A stretch of DNA of 64,000 nucleotides from Bacilli bacterium (GCA_017619815.1 JAFZRR010000062.1:33933-97932), one strand, 5' to 3'. Positions 10,501 through 18,595 are shown, numbered from the stretch's first letter. Numbers and translations are program-made. The notes: generated by a model from the letters alone, not told the origin.

Positions 10501-11913
10501 TAATTCAACTGTGCCTTGTGATGATTCGTTTGTGGCGACAACTTCAGCATATTTCCATTTTTCGTTTGTGGCATCATAGAAAATGTAAGAGCCGTCATTC
10601 ATGCCATAGAAATCATATCTACTTTCATTACCATGGTTAATTGGTTCTGTTGGATCACCATTTTCATCAACACCATATTCAATATATACTGGCTTTTCAG
10701 TTAAAATGTTTTCTGGTTCGACGTGTTCAATTCCTTTATAGTGTTGAGCATTATCGTTCGGATCGTAATAACGGATATATTTAGATGAACCGGCATCACC
10801 AGAAGAGTAACCTATTGATGATAATGAATATGGTTTTGTCCCGCTATTACCATCTTGTCCAATTGTGTAAACTTCATTTGAAGAAGAAACAGCATTGCTA
10901 AATGTTTTGCCTGGACTTGTTTCGCTTGTATATCTTCTAGCTAATGGGTTGCTATAACCTGTTGAGTATGTATAGGCTAGTGCATCATATGCGTTAGATG
11001 CAACTAATTGAGATGTGTAACTACTAGAATCAGATGTCGATTCAAGAGGTTCATCAGTATGACCAAAATAACCATATGTATTGATCATTTCATATGTGTT
11101 GTTTCTGTCGTTATATATAACGCAGTTGTTTAAATAAACGTTATAGAAAACATTTGGATTATAAACATGTCCTGCTAAATATCCAACATATACGTGAGAT
11201 CTATGCGCGGCATGCCCAATAGAACCAGGAGCATCACCAACAGCACCACCAGCATTAATGGATGGAGAATCAAAATATAATTCATTCACGACAGCATTTG
11301 AGGCAACATAACCAAAAATGCCAACATCTGAATATCCAGAACCATCAATATGTAGATTTTGGACTGTTAAATTATGACCGATTATATGACCTTCAAAAGG
11401 ATGTCTTGCAGATCCTATAGGAGCTAATGCTAAAGAACCACTGTAATACTCCATGTTTAAGTAAGGAGTATATTCGCCTTCTTGAATAACACCATTATCG
11501 TTGTAATCATAGAAAAGATAAGGATATTCTGTTGTTTGCTGACCGTGTGGAACACTTGATGGTTTGCCAAATTGTTTTCCAAATTCAAAATACGTATTAT
11601 TATCGAAACCATATTCGCCACCTTCATGCAATCTAACCAAATTGTAATAGTGGACTGGCCTTGTAATGACATATGGATTATTGGCACTACCATGAGGATA
11701 AACACTCTCATCAATTTCGCCATCTCTTCTATCGAAGTAACTAGTCAAAATAGAACTAGGAATATTTGTTTCTGGCTCAATTGTTTCCATGGCGCTAAAC
11801 CAAGAAACGGTCGAAATAATTAAGGCCGCACTTAAAGTTGCAATCACAGTCGATAATAATGTGATTAATCTTGCTTTTTTACTTCTAAATATTTTTAATT
11901 TTAGCAATTTCAT
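7597..11913 (-). CDS. Giant secreted surface protein with SipW-type signal and beta-helix region
   Basis: 1438 residues. The N-terminus has a basic stretch, one hydrophobic segment (about 17-36) and then STVSWFSAMETIEPE, which resembles the SipW-dependent pattern (hydrophobic, Thr, aromatic/Ala, Phe-Ser, acidic). At about 165-235 a segment with NLTVQNLHIDG and DVGIFGYV looks like GLUG-type right-handed beta-helix repeats. The middle is rich in Tyr, Asn, Gly and Ser. At about 985-1145 lies a module that starts near SGDQVMIAA and ends IQLYKL and recurs in two other proteins of the window. No LPXTG motif or C-terminal anchor is seen, so attachment is unexplained. The start has a strong AAGGAGGTCG site. 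It begins 18 bases after the upstream giant gene and should share its riboswitch. Confidence 0.85.
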   Translation of the reverse strand: MKLLKLKIFRSKKARLITLLSTVIATLSAALIISTVSWFSAMETIEPETNIPSSILTSYFDRRDGEIDESVYPHGSANNPYVITRPVHYYNLVRLHEGGEYGFDNNTYFEFGKQFGKPSSVPHGQQTTEYPYLFYDYNDNGVIQEGEYTPYLNMEYYSGSLALAPIGSARHPFEGHIIGHNLTVQNLHIDGSGYSDVGIFGYVASNAVVNELYFDSPSINAGGAVGDAPGSIGHAAHRSHVYVGYLAGHVYNPNVFYNVYLNNCVIYNDRNNTYEMINTYGYFGHTDEPLESTSDSSSYTSQLVASNAYDALAYTYSTGYSNPLARRYTSETSPGKTFSNAVSSSNEVYTIGQDGNSGTKPYSLSSIGYSSGDAGSSKYIRYYDPNDNAQHYKGIEHVEPENILTEKPVYIEYGVDENGDPTEPINHGNESRYDFYGMNDGSYIFYDATNEKWKYAEVVATNESSQGTVELNCFTISFEQTVNSVTKKYFLHYVAGANGAYDKMLPVEWTSSTPPQTDDYYFCFKTSFGSNGVSRFTECSGENDYYIYSPVGQKYLCTYSPQNVNSDEPYLAANLVHTPIFVPEEGIEVETNKRHMPMKFTIGGPKTQISYDAVDNKFTGNERNVNDDFDANAGRTAGPYKGALQGSNITNAAGAFGGHKMTAQCPGGFFTIGDYIEEQTTTLTDAINYKLTSYSSEIVDDSTLVIAGYKGEQTSTYSLDYAMGTQTQNNRAVLQVKEVRDTSGYVLNETTGVAKLIFDEVGTDPNDGKTIFTLYDGTGYLAFPKGDGVYEHGTNGSNWLRTFDYDTIYEEGHSNRIPYSQWKFDPYVQSGYYTRYRFQNVGDPDRYLCYNIRSNVFATYSLSSYLAKPEVVAAGATGFSNENVNNDYDGYPNVRCWFYIYKQQIGQTIQNVHFTISKTIEIQGTIHPFKTVTYYDLLGSDVENSPTDYAKYTNFTVNPSYNVYFNTTQSKVQYFDALIEVWKRVNIVSEIKSGDQVMIAAKTGSGNTPTHYFMGSQASNYRNRSSSVNFAPPYVKAQNVPSNAQRFTIVRTETGWRFDSGNGFLYACSSSQNYLRTEATPDTNGNANWSISILTDGTASIVSQGNYTHNKIQYYSRWNSGYFSCFTGNQTSIQLYKLAQSSADKATYVGDLINDFEPFRMDAVGPNIEYHSTYMKMNQSPSVISAPSNGDNFYPSVQFKNAITLLIDNNGSRDLGTLIFECTSTSTIPYFKLADGTTENLVEAGAVDTSPSNDRKSYLLNINAINIQSLAYACIKGVGDAVEPFKYCSADDPDMTKYLVVLGASPDVHIENVTFTFNAVPGNIGYGGKVDYRSASYDANTGAFTGSVAGGQQVDFSALSIYYDVTATGQKVGINVTFQGTTYTVTIDSTKTVLTEPLIINFFKYDNNATTLVVVVNGVSTTYYTGTISITIPANNTP

Positions 11914-11931
11914 TGTTCGACCTCCTTATTA

Positions 11932-14900
11932 CTATGTTGATATTTTTGTATATGTTATTGTCAGATTCACTATTTGGCAGTTGTTATCATTAGTGACATA
12001 TAACATAAAGTATGAATAACTTGTGTTTGTATTTGTTAATGTAATTGTTGCACCTTTAACTGCTTTTGCTAAGTTTGTGGCATTTGACGGAGTAGTTAAA
12101 GCAGTTGCCCCATAACTAATACTTAATATTACTTTTTCGGATGTGTTGTTTGAGTAAGTGAAAACAATTTGAGAAATATAATAACCACTTGGTGCACTAA
12201 TATTTCTTAAATATGCACCAGTTTTACCGAATAAAATATAAGTCGTAGATGATGGATTTGCTGCAGATGCTTTAGCACCATTTCCTCCACCGAAAACTAA
12301 ACCAGCGCCATCACCCGTAAGAGTTTGATCGCCTTGCGTTCCTGTAATGCCATAGAAATTCTGTGTAAAATCAAGTGATATAACCACGGTATCGGATTGG
12401 CTTCCTCCGCTGCTAACCGTAATAGGTTGAGCACATGTTTTGCCTTGATATGTAATAGTTATAGAAGTATCGGTTGTTGTTAATTCATAAGATGTTGTTG
12501 GGCTGAATGTAAAGCCGCTCGAGTTGCTAGCATAAGAAACATCAGTTGTTGATCCATCATTGTAATGTAATGTGATTTCTAAACCAGTAGGATCAAATGT
12601 TTCTCCAGCTGTATATGCAATTTTTGTTGGAGCTGTTTTAACTGAAATGCTGACCAAAGAGACAACCGGTGCTACGTTTGTTTCGACTTTCTTATATAAT
12701 TCAATACTCGATTGTGTGCTTGTGTATGGAATGAAACGGCCACTTCCGTTGTTGTGATTGTATTGCAAACTACCACAGTCTGCATTTGTACTTGTTATTG
12801 TGGCTGTTCCACTGCTTATTGAAACAGTCCAAGTTCCAGTTCCGTTACTATCGTAGTTAATTTTCTTTGCTGCTTGGGTATATAATTGACCACTCGATGA
12901 TGTAAATGTCCAAGCGCCTGTTGTACCGCCTACTGTAAATTCAACACCATCACATTTGAATGGAATTGTACCATTGTTATCAATTGTAACGGAGGCAGGC
13001 AATAACAAATCACCAGATTTTGCGCCAGCAACCACATTGTATTGAGCACACCCAATTAATACTATGTCGCCAGCAGCTAATCCTGCAGTACTGGTAATCC
13101 TTTGATAAATATAATAGACAGGTCCTGTGCTAGACACAGTGATTGAATATGTCGTTTCTTTTGTAACACCACCTTCTGTATAAGTGATAGTAACTGTCTT
13201 TGAACCAGATGTTGACATATCTGGAGAACTAATTGTTAAATTTGGTGAGGAAGTGACATTTGCGGTCGTACCATCGCTATATGTTGCTGTAACAACACCA
13301 TTTCCAATCGTAAATGTATCACCAACATTGAATGTTACTGTTTGTCCACTTATAGCAATTGATGATAATGTTTTAGTTAAATTTGACCAAGTTAAAGTGA
13401 ATGTTGCTTCTACTGGATTGCCATTTGAATCTAAATCAGTAGTGGTCGCTTTTATGGTTGCGCTTCCAGAAACAGAGTTAATAGAGATTTGTCCTGAACT
13501 TTGATTAATTGTTAATCCTGTTCCGCTTGTTATTGACCATGTAACATTGTTACTTGTTGTAGTATCGCTATATGTAACGAGTGCGGTTGGCGTCCAAACA
13601 TATGGAATAGTTCCGTTTGAAACAGTCTTTGTTCCACTCGTTATATCGGTATTTCCATCTTTAATTGCTAATGACGTGACGGAAGCAAGTGTTCCTTGTT
13701 CGTAATAAATAGTGTAGCTTTCGCAATAAAGTGAGTTAACAGTTGCGGCAATTGTTAAAACAACATTTTGACCATTTTGAACTGTTAAATCATTAGTTAT
13801 CATTGGTTCAACTGTGACGAAATTAGTTGACCATGATCCATGCCAACTTGAATCATTAAAGTTAGCAGTGGCAATGGAAGAAATGGTGTTGCTTCCGACA
13901 ACAGCGTTAAAATTACCAGCACCTTTATCGGAGTTGGATTTCATACTCAAAAGAATTCTTGTGATTTTATAACCTTTATAACCGCTTAAAGTTAAGGTCA
14001 TTGAGTTACCTGCGGTTAATTGATATTTCTGATTATAAGTGGATGAATATATAGCACTCGAGCCAGATGGAACATCTCCTGATGCAGTAACTGCACTAGT
14101 AGATGTAATTGTGTAAGTTGCATATGTTTCCGAACCATCAGAAACCCTAATAATGCATGTATCTTTAATATTTGTGCCGTGAATAGTTGCAGTAAGGGTA
14201 GATGTACCTGCCGCCAAACCATAAACAGTAATTGTTCCATTTTGTATTTCGAAGTTAGAACCTGTGTATGTGGTGGATGAAGTTAATACGGTTGCATCGG
14301 AGCTTGAAAATGATAAAGAACCTGATGTTCCTATGATTGACCAATCGACATCTCCATTAAACGAGAAGTCTAATGTTAAACTCGAGTTCAAAGTAATTAC
14401 TTCATTCGTTCCATCAATATCTATATTGTAATTGTAAATAGTGATTTTAAACGTCTTATCAGCGTAGAAGTCACCTAATGTTGCGCCGCCATTATAATGG
14501 ACAAGAACTGAAAGGTTATTTCCTGAAATATTTAATGTTTGACCATTAGCATAATATGTTCCGCCAATACTAAAAACACAATCTGATGTGACATCGATCT
14601 CACCAACTGTTGCAAAGTGTCCTGTAACGACCAAACCACTTGTGTCGAATTGATCACCTTTAACATATGTTGTTTTAGTTGGTTGAGTTGTAATGGCAAT
14701 ATATTCAAGAACATCTGCTAAAACAGTGATAGGGAATGAACCATTTTTTGTAGTACCTCTATCCGTATATGTAACATTAATGGTTTTTGGACTACCAATG
14801 TTAGTGAATACAGTTTTATTTGGAATTAATGTTCCTTCGCCTGAAGTCGTGTAAGAGCAATCGGAAGTTACATTAAGTGTAAACGTATCATTATTAGGTT

Positions 14901-16362
14901 TTGTATATGTTGCGATACATGTTATGCCCCTTAAACTGAAATATTCACCGACACTATAAATTGCATCTGAACCTTGTGGTCCGGTAATAGATAAACTTGT
15001 TAAGGAAGCACTAATGATGTCATTTTCATGGAATCGATATAAACTAATGTCATTTTTGGACGTTCCATAATACGCAAATTTGGAATTAGCAGTGTCATAT
15101 TGCATTTGCATTGAACTGTGTGCGGCAGATTTAACAACAGCAGAAGTCCCGTTATATGCTAATGTATTAGACATATTTTCAGCACTAGAATTAGAAATGA
15201 TGCCGTCTGTTGTTGTGTTGTTACCAACATAGTAGTTGTTATCTGTGCGGTATGTTCCATTTGCTCTATCATATGTTAAAGAGGCATCATCAATTGCATC
15301 AGTTGAATAAACTGTGTCTTTTCCGTTTGATATATAATCACCAATATTTAATTGGTTGTTGTTTGTATTGATACCACTTGATGATCCAATTGTTTCAGAG
15401 CCTGTTGCTTTTGAACCATCTAAAATTTGTTGGCTAGAATCTGTAATGTATGAAGATAAATATTGGCCGCTATAAGAGCCGCCAACATCATTCATACGAA
15501 TGTATTTGCCTGTATTATTATTTCCATAGGTTGAAGTAGAAAAATCTCTAATATAGAAATCAATATTAGAAATATCACCAACAAGATTATGAATGGCATC
15601 TGTGGAATTAATATGGTCTTCAACGAAGCCATCGACTAATTTTTCATTATATGAACACTCAATATAAACGATTGATTTTTTAATAGTACCAACATTATAT
15701 AGTTCAGGAACAATTGTAATCTTGTTGCCGTTTTCTGGATCAACAGGTTGATTGTTCATCAAAGAGATAAACGTTGATGGTGTTTTTCTAGAAGCAAAAT
15801 ACGCAATAGAAGTTCTATACATTGCGTCTTCTTCATCTTTATAGGTTCCTTGGTCTTCTGAAATGCCAACACCAATTGGTATTGCAGTATCACTATTAAA
15901 TGGTGTGTATGAAGTAGCGATGCATTGGAATTGAACAACGTTCGAAGTTAATAATCTAATGCCATCAGCATCTGTTAATGTTGAACTAGCTAATTTGCGA
16001 ACATCAATTTCAACTGCCTTCGTGGTTGTATCCAATCCATTAGGAAAAGATAATTCGGTTCTGATAACGATATTTGAATAAACATTTCTAGCTTTAATGT
16101 ATTGGTCGTAATCAGGCAATACAAATTCGCTTGCATCATTAGTAAAAGCAACACCCTTCTTTAGGTCGTCGTCATATTTTAGAATTGTAAAATTATCAAT
16201 AATTAAATTTCTTGATGCCGATTTAATTGAAAGATTGGTGGAGTGTGTAACTTTATTAGAATTGTACCAGGCGAACGTGGCTGCGCCTGCAACTGCAACA
16301 GAAAAAGAAAGATTGGCGATTGCGCCTGCTAATGCTAAAACTTTCTTTTTACTTAGACTCAT
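11932..16362 (-). CDS. Giant secreted Ig-like repeat protein with SipW-type signal sequence
   Basis: 1476 codons from the ATG at 16362 (MSLSKKK), preceded by AGGAAAGAAG; an in-frame ATG at 16407 lies inside the riboswitch terminator and is rejected. The N-terminus AGAATFAWYNSNKV closely matches the TasA/camelysin type of SipW-dependent signal. The first 450 residues are unique. Then several bacterial Ig-like units follow (Big_3 style, with phrases such as YSVGEYFSLRGI, YVKGDQFDTSGL, FNVGDTFTIGNG and YTAGETFDPTGL), interleaved with Big_2-like and other beta modules. One module ends SSIELYKK and is shared with two other proteins. The C-terminal 150 residues form a beta domain ending LTITYTK. 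No sortase motif is present. It probably acts as an adhesin or matrix protein at the cell surface. It is first in the operon behind the cyclic-di-GMP riboswitch. Confidence 0.88.
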   Translation of the reverse strand: MSLSKKKVLALAGAIANLSFSVAVAGAATFAWYNSNKVTHSTNLSIKSASRNLIIDNFTILKYDDDLKKGVAFTNDASEFVLPDYDQYIKARNVYSNIVIRTELSFPNGLDTTTKAVEIDVRKLASSTLTDADGIRLLTSNVVQFQCIATSYTPFNSDTAIPIGVGISEDQGTYKDEEDAMYRTSIAYFASRKTPSTFISLMNNQPVDPENGNKITIVPELYNVGTIKKSIVYIECSYNEKLVDGFVEDHINSTDAIHNLVGDISNIDFYIRDFSTSTYGNNNTGKYIRMNDVGGSYSGQYLSSYITDSSQQILDGSKATGSETIGSSSGINTNNNQLNIGDYISNGKDTVYSTDAIDDASLTYDRANGTYRTDNNYYVGNNTTTDGIISNSSAENMSNTLAYNGTSAVVKSAAHSSMQMQYDTANSKFAYYGTSKNDISLYRFHENDIISASLTSLSITGPQGSDAIYSVGEYFSLRGITCIATYTKPNNDTFTLNVTSDCSYTTSGEGTLIPNKTVFTNIGSPKTINVTYTDRGTTKNGSFPITVLADVLEYIAITTQPTKTTYVKGDQFDTSGLVVTGHFATVGEIDVTSDCVFSIGGTYYANGQTLNISGNNLSVLVHYNGGATLGDFYADKTFKITIYNYNIDIDGTNEVITLNSSLTLDFSFNGDVDWSIIGTSGSLSFSSSDATVLTSSTTYTGSNFEIQNGTITVYGLAAGTSTLTATIHGTNIKDTCIIRVSDGSETYATYTITSTSAVTASGDVPSGSSAIYSSTYNQKYQLTAGNSMTLTLSGYKGYKITRILLSMKSNSDKGAGNFNAVVGSNTISSIATANFNDSSWHGSWSTNFVTVEPMITNDLTVQNGQNVVLTIAATVNSLYCESYTIYYEQGTLASVTSLAIKDGNTDITSGTKTVSNGTIPYVWTPTALVTYSDTTTSNNVTWSITSGTGLTINQSSGQISINSVSGSATIKATTTDLDSNGNPVEATFTLTWSNLTKTLSSIAISGQTVTFNVGDTFTIGNGVVTATYSDGTTANVTSSPNLTISSPDMSTSGSKTVTITYTEGGVTKETTYSITVSSTGPVYYIYQRITSTAGLAAGDIVLIGCAQYNVVAGAKSGDLLLPASVTIDNNGTIPFKCDGVEFTVGGTTGAWTFTSSSGQLYTQAAKKINYDSNGTGTWTVSISSGTATITSTNADCGSLQYNHNNGSGRFIPYTSTQSSIELYKKVETNVAPVVSLVSISVKTAPTKIAYTAGETFDPTGLEITLHYNDGSTTDVSYASNSSGFTFSPTTSYELTTTDTSITITYQGKTCAQPITVSSGGSQSDTVVISLDFTQNFYGITGTQGDQTLTGDGAGLVFGGGNGAKASAANPSSTTYILFGKTGAYLRNISAPSGYYISQIVFTYSNNTSEKVILSISYGATALTTPSNATNLAKAVKGATITLTNTNTSYSYFMLYVTNDNNCQIVNLTITYTKIST

Positions 16363-16385
16363 TTTTAATTCTTCTTTCCTTAGAA

Positions 16386-16416
16386 ATAAAAAACCGAAGT
16401 TTTTCATCCCCTCGGC
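16386..16416 (-). terminator. Attenuator-type terminator overlapping the riboswitch 3' end
   Basis: On the minus strand a hairpin formed by CCGAG and CTTCGG is followed by TTTTTT, located between the aptamer and the first gene. Its 5' arm is the conserved 3' edge of the aptamer (TTGCCGA), so aptamer folding and terminator folding should compete. Confidence 0.75.
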
Positions 16417-16486
16417 AACTGGCTGTCTTCGATTAAGACCCTATAGCTTTGCGTCACCACATCACTGTGGGTTTGCTATTAACGTC
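16410..16486 (-). ncRNA. Class I cyclic-di-GMP riboswitch (GEMM-I)
   Basis: The minus strand carries the conserved GEMM-I elements in the right order: AATAGCAAACC, a short hairpin CCACAGTGATGTGG, the near-invariant GACGCAAAGCTA, then a second hairpin arm and the closing CAGTTGCCGA. The GCAAACC and GACGCAAAGC boxes match the Vc2 aptamer, in which cyclic-di-GMP is bound at the three-way junction. It begins about 5 bases after a consensus -10 box and ends in a terminator before the giant surface genes. Overlap of the aptamer 3' strand with the terminator 5' arm suggests ligand-on control, but the sign is an inference. Confidence 0.92.
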
Positions 16487-16490
16487 TTAT

Positions 16491-16519
16491 ATTATATTTA
16501 TATAAATAATATCACGCAA
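16491..16519 (-). promoter_or_regulatory. Promoter of the riboswitch/surface-protein operon
   Basis: Minus strand TTGCGT, 17-base spacer, TATAAT. The predicted start falls at the first bases of the aptamer (about 16486), which is usual for riboswitch transcripts. Confidence 0.85.
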
Positions 16520-16528
16520 GTGTTTTTG

Positions 16529-16540
16529 TATACGCGTATA
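16529..16540. promoter_or_regulatory. Perfect 12-bp palindrome between the divergent surface operon and acetyltransferase gene
   Basis: TATACGCGTATA lies in the 131-base gap between the riboswitch promoter and the RHH-acetyltransferase gene. Its position just upstream of the minus-strand -35 box (16514-16519) and within the likely promoter region of the plus-strand gene makes it a candidate operator. The neighbouring gene encodes a ribbon-helix-helix domain, a type that binds short palindromes. No binding is shown. Confidence 0.45.
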
Positions 16541-16617
16541 TGAATAAAGATTTATAAAAGTGCAAAATGTATGTACAAAAGATGTACAAATGGTATTATT
16601 ATTCATGAGGTGATATT

Positions 16618-17496
16618 ATGCCCACAGTTTATAAAACCAATAGAATCAACATTAGATTATCTAATGAAGATAAAGACTTGTTAGAAGCCGCAGCAAAGAG
16701 AAATAGACAAAGTCTATCTTCTTACATTATCAGCGCGGCTATTAGACAAGCAGATCATTCTGGTTATATAGAAGAATCTAATAACTCTCCATATAAATCC
16801 ATCTGCAGCAAAGAAATTTTAGATTTTTATTATTCTGCGGAGAATTATGTTTTAAGTTGTAGCAATGATTTAGAGAGAGTAAAGGAACTATATTTATCTA
16901 CTATTAAGAGGAACAAAGAGGAAGCTAATACATTCGCGAATAAATTAGTTTTAGTGAGGAAACAATTAGATGATGACTTAACCTTCTTCATGGATAGTGA
17001 CCCTGCTGTGGATTCAAGAGAAGAAGTCATACTTGCGTATCCTGGTTTTAAGGCTATTAGATTTCATAGAATTGCTCATGAATTATATCTATTAAATGAA
17101 AAGCTGTTCGCAAGAATTATTGCAGAAGAGGCTCATAAAGAAACTGGTGTAGATATTCATCCAGGTGCTACAATTGGATCACCTTTCTTTATTGACCATG
17201 GCACCGGTATTGTTATTGGTGAAACCACAGTCATTGGTCAAAGAGTAAAGATATATCAATCAGTGACATTGGGAGCGTTATCATTAGCCAAAGGCAGTAA
17301 GATGAAAGGTGAAAAACGCCACCCTACAATTGGTAATGATGTTACTATATATGCTGGTGTATCTATTTTAGGTGGAGATGTACAAATTGGTGATCGTGTC
17401 ACAATTGGTAGTAACGTCTTCTTAACCGAATCAATACCCGCGAATACGCGCGTATTAAATGGAAAACCAGAATTGGTTCTCCAAGAAAGAAAATAA
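16618..17496 (+). CDS. Ribbon-helix-helix domain fused to serine O-acetyltransferase
   Basis: 292 residues. Residues 8-46 (RINIRLSNEDKDLLEAAAKR, then SLSSYIISAAIRQAD) match the DUF1778/TacA-antitoxin ribbon-helix-helix pattern. Residues about 65-290 are a CysE-type serine acetyltransferase: helical region, YPGFKAIRFHRIAHELY, DIHPGATIG, IDHGTGIVIGET with the Asp193-His194 pair expected for catalysis, and left-handed beta-helix hexapeptides to the end. The family makes O-acetylserine from serine and acetyl-CoA for cysteine synthesis. The start is secure: GAGGTGAT lies 4 bases upstream of the ATG, so the DNA-binding-like domain is truly part of the protein. No cysteine synthase is nearby. The fused domain may allow autoregulation (inference). 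Confidence 0.88.
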   Translation: MPTVYKTNRINIRLSNEDKDLLEAAAKRNRQSLSSYIISAAIRQADHSGYIEESNNSPYKSICSKEILDFYYSAENYVLSCSNDLERVKELYLSTIKRNKEEANTFANKLVLVRKQLDDDLTFFMDSDPAVDSREEVILAYPGFKAIRFHRIAHELYLLNEKLFARIIAEEAHKETGVDIHPGATIGSPFFIDHGTGIVIGETTVIGQRVKIYQSVTLGALSLAKGSKMKGEKRHPTIGNDVTIYAGVSILGGDVQIGDRVTIGSNVFLTESIPANTRVLNGKPELVLQERK

Positions 17497-17513
17497 AAAA
17501 TAGTAGAAGTTTT

Positions 17514-17531
17514 TTAACTAGTTAATATAAT
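17514..17531 (+). promoter_or_regulatory. Palindrome abutting a TATAAT box
   Basis: The perfect palindrome TTAACTAGTTAA (17514-17525) is directly joined to TATAAT (17526-17531), upstream of the 137-residue membrane-protein gene. No good -35 box is seen, which fits an activator- or repressor-controlled promoter. Confidence 0.45.
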
Positions 17532-17559
17532 AATTTATGAAATCGAAGGGAGAATTTTT

Positions 17560-17973
17560 ATGAGAAAACTTCAAGAACTCTTTTATAAAATCGGTAGAAT
17601 TGTTAACTTTGTCATGGTTGGTATTCATGGCTTAGTGGTTCTCATCAACATCATTCTTTTAATCGTTGATGCAATTGCTGGTAATTATGTTGCTGACAAT
17701 ATCAGCGCTATTATCACAAACATTATCTTTGCCGGTTTCGCTGTTGCTTTGATTATTGTGGATCGCATTTATGCAAAGGATGCCCTTAATGCACCAATCA
17801 ACAACTTAAAACCAGTCATCATCTTAATGGTTGGTGGTTTATTTGTCGCATTCTGGTGCCACGTCGCTGGCGGTGTCTTTGGTATCATCGCAGCCATCCA
17901 AGAAAAAAACAACGGTGGCGAAGCTAAGAAAGAAGAACCAGCTGAAGAGAAAAAAGAAGAAAAGGCTGAATAA
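17560..17973 (+). CDS. Small membrane protein with acidic/lysine-rich tail
   Basis: 137 residues with three hydrophobic spans (about 18-40, 45-68 and 86-112) and a C-terminal tail of Glu and Lys (EEPAEEKKEEKAE), probably cytoplasmic. No enzyme motif is seen and no family is recognised. The ATG is preceded by AAGGGAGAA. It stands alone between a palindromic promoter region and its own terminator. The following broken gene also pairs a Glu/Lys-rich segment with hydrophobic spans, but with the charged part at the N-terminus, so the two may have related roles. Confidence 0.7.
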   Translation: MRKLQELFYKIGRIVNFVMVGIHGLVVLINIILLIVDAIAGNYVADNISAIITNIIFAGFAVALIIVDRIYAKDALNAPINNLKPVIILMVGGLFVAFWCHVAGGVFGIIAAIQEKNNGGEAKKEEPAEEKKEEKAE

Positions 17974-17996
17974 TTCAGTTTTATCAAATTACAGAT

Positions 17997-18019
17997 GGGA
18001 CCTATTAAGGTCTCTTTTG
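17997..18019 (+). terminator. Rho-independent terminator
   Basis: GGGACCT / AGGTCTC stem with a short ATTA loop and a TTTT tail, 23 bases after the small membrane-protein gene. Confidence 0.8.
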
Positions 18020-18132
18020 TTATATGCATTTATCTAATATTTGGTATAATTAAAACAACAAAAAACATTTATCCATTATTATCGCGATTTTTGGATTGAT
18101 GTTATTTACTACTTTATAGGAGGTCTCTATCC

Positions 18133-18546
18133 ATGGAAGAAGAAAAGAAAGAAGTAGTCGAAGCAGAAGTTAAAGAAGAACAAGTTGAAGAAGCTCCTGC
18201 TCAAGAAGTTAATGCTGAATAAAATGAGAAAAATGCATTAGTCGCATTCATTCTCGCCGTTGTTGGCTTTGTCTTAGCATCAACCGCTCTTGGCTTACTC
18301 ATTTGTGGTATTATCTCAAAGAGTTTTGTCAAGAAAGTTAACGGCCCAGTTGAAAAGAAACCACATGCTGTTTTCTACAAAGTAGCCAAAGTTGCCGCAC
18401 CAATCGAAATTATCGTTGGTATCGTCTTACTCTGTTTAGCGGTTCTCGGCTTATTGATTTGGCTCATTTACTTCATCGTAGTGGTCGTTATTATTGGTGG
18501 CGCAGCTGCTGCTGATGCTGCATCAATCGCAATGTTATTATTCTAA
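18133..18546 (+). pseudogene. Small membrane protein gene interrupted by an in-frame TAA
   Basis: A strong AGGAGG site precedes ATG 18133, which opens a Glu/Lys/Val-rich 29-codon segment ending in TAA at 18220-18222. The same frame then stays open for 107 further codons to TAA 18544-18546, encoding two long hydrophobic spans (FILAVVGFVLASTALGLLI and IVLLCLAVLGLLIWLIYF) joined by a polar loop, similar to DUF4190-like small membrane proteins. No good start or ribosome site lies after the stop: the ATGs nearby are out of frame and end at once. The simplest reading is a single nonsense change in a once 137-residue protein; sequencing error or stop readthrough are alternatives. Codon use downstream of the stop is still normal, so any loss is recent. 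Confidence 0.7.
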
Positions 18547-18564
18547 TCATTAAGTTAGAAAATG

Positions 18565-18595
18565 GAGAAGAGGGTTTATCCCTCTTTTCTTTTTG
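18565..18595 (+). terminator. Rho-independent terminator
   Basis: GAAGAGGG / CCCTCTTTTC stem with a TTTAT loop and a T-run, 19 bases after the last stop of the interrupted gene. Its preservation fits recent inactivation. Confidence 0.85.

Noticed and set aside
7597..16362. Sortase anchoring of the giant proteins
   Set aside because: No LPXTG-like motif, hydrophobic C-terminal span or basic tail was found at either C-terminus.
16363..16407. Upstream in-frame ATG for the first giant surface protein
   Set aside because: It lies in the riboswitch terminator hairpin and adds 15 polar residues before a normal signal sequence with its own ribosome site.
18215..18230. Programmed frameshift in the broken membrane-protein gene
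   Set aside because: No slippery heptamer or downstream stem is present, and the frame continues unchanged after the stop, so no shift is needed.
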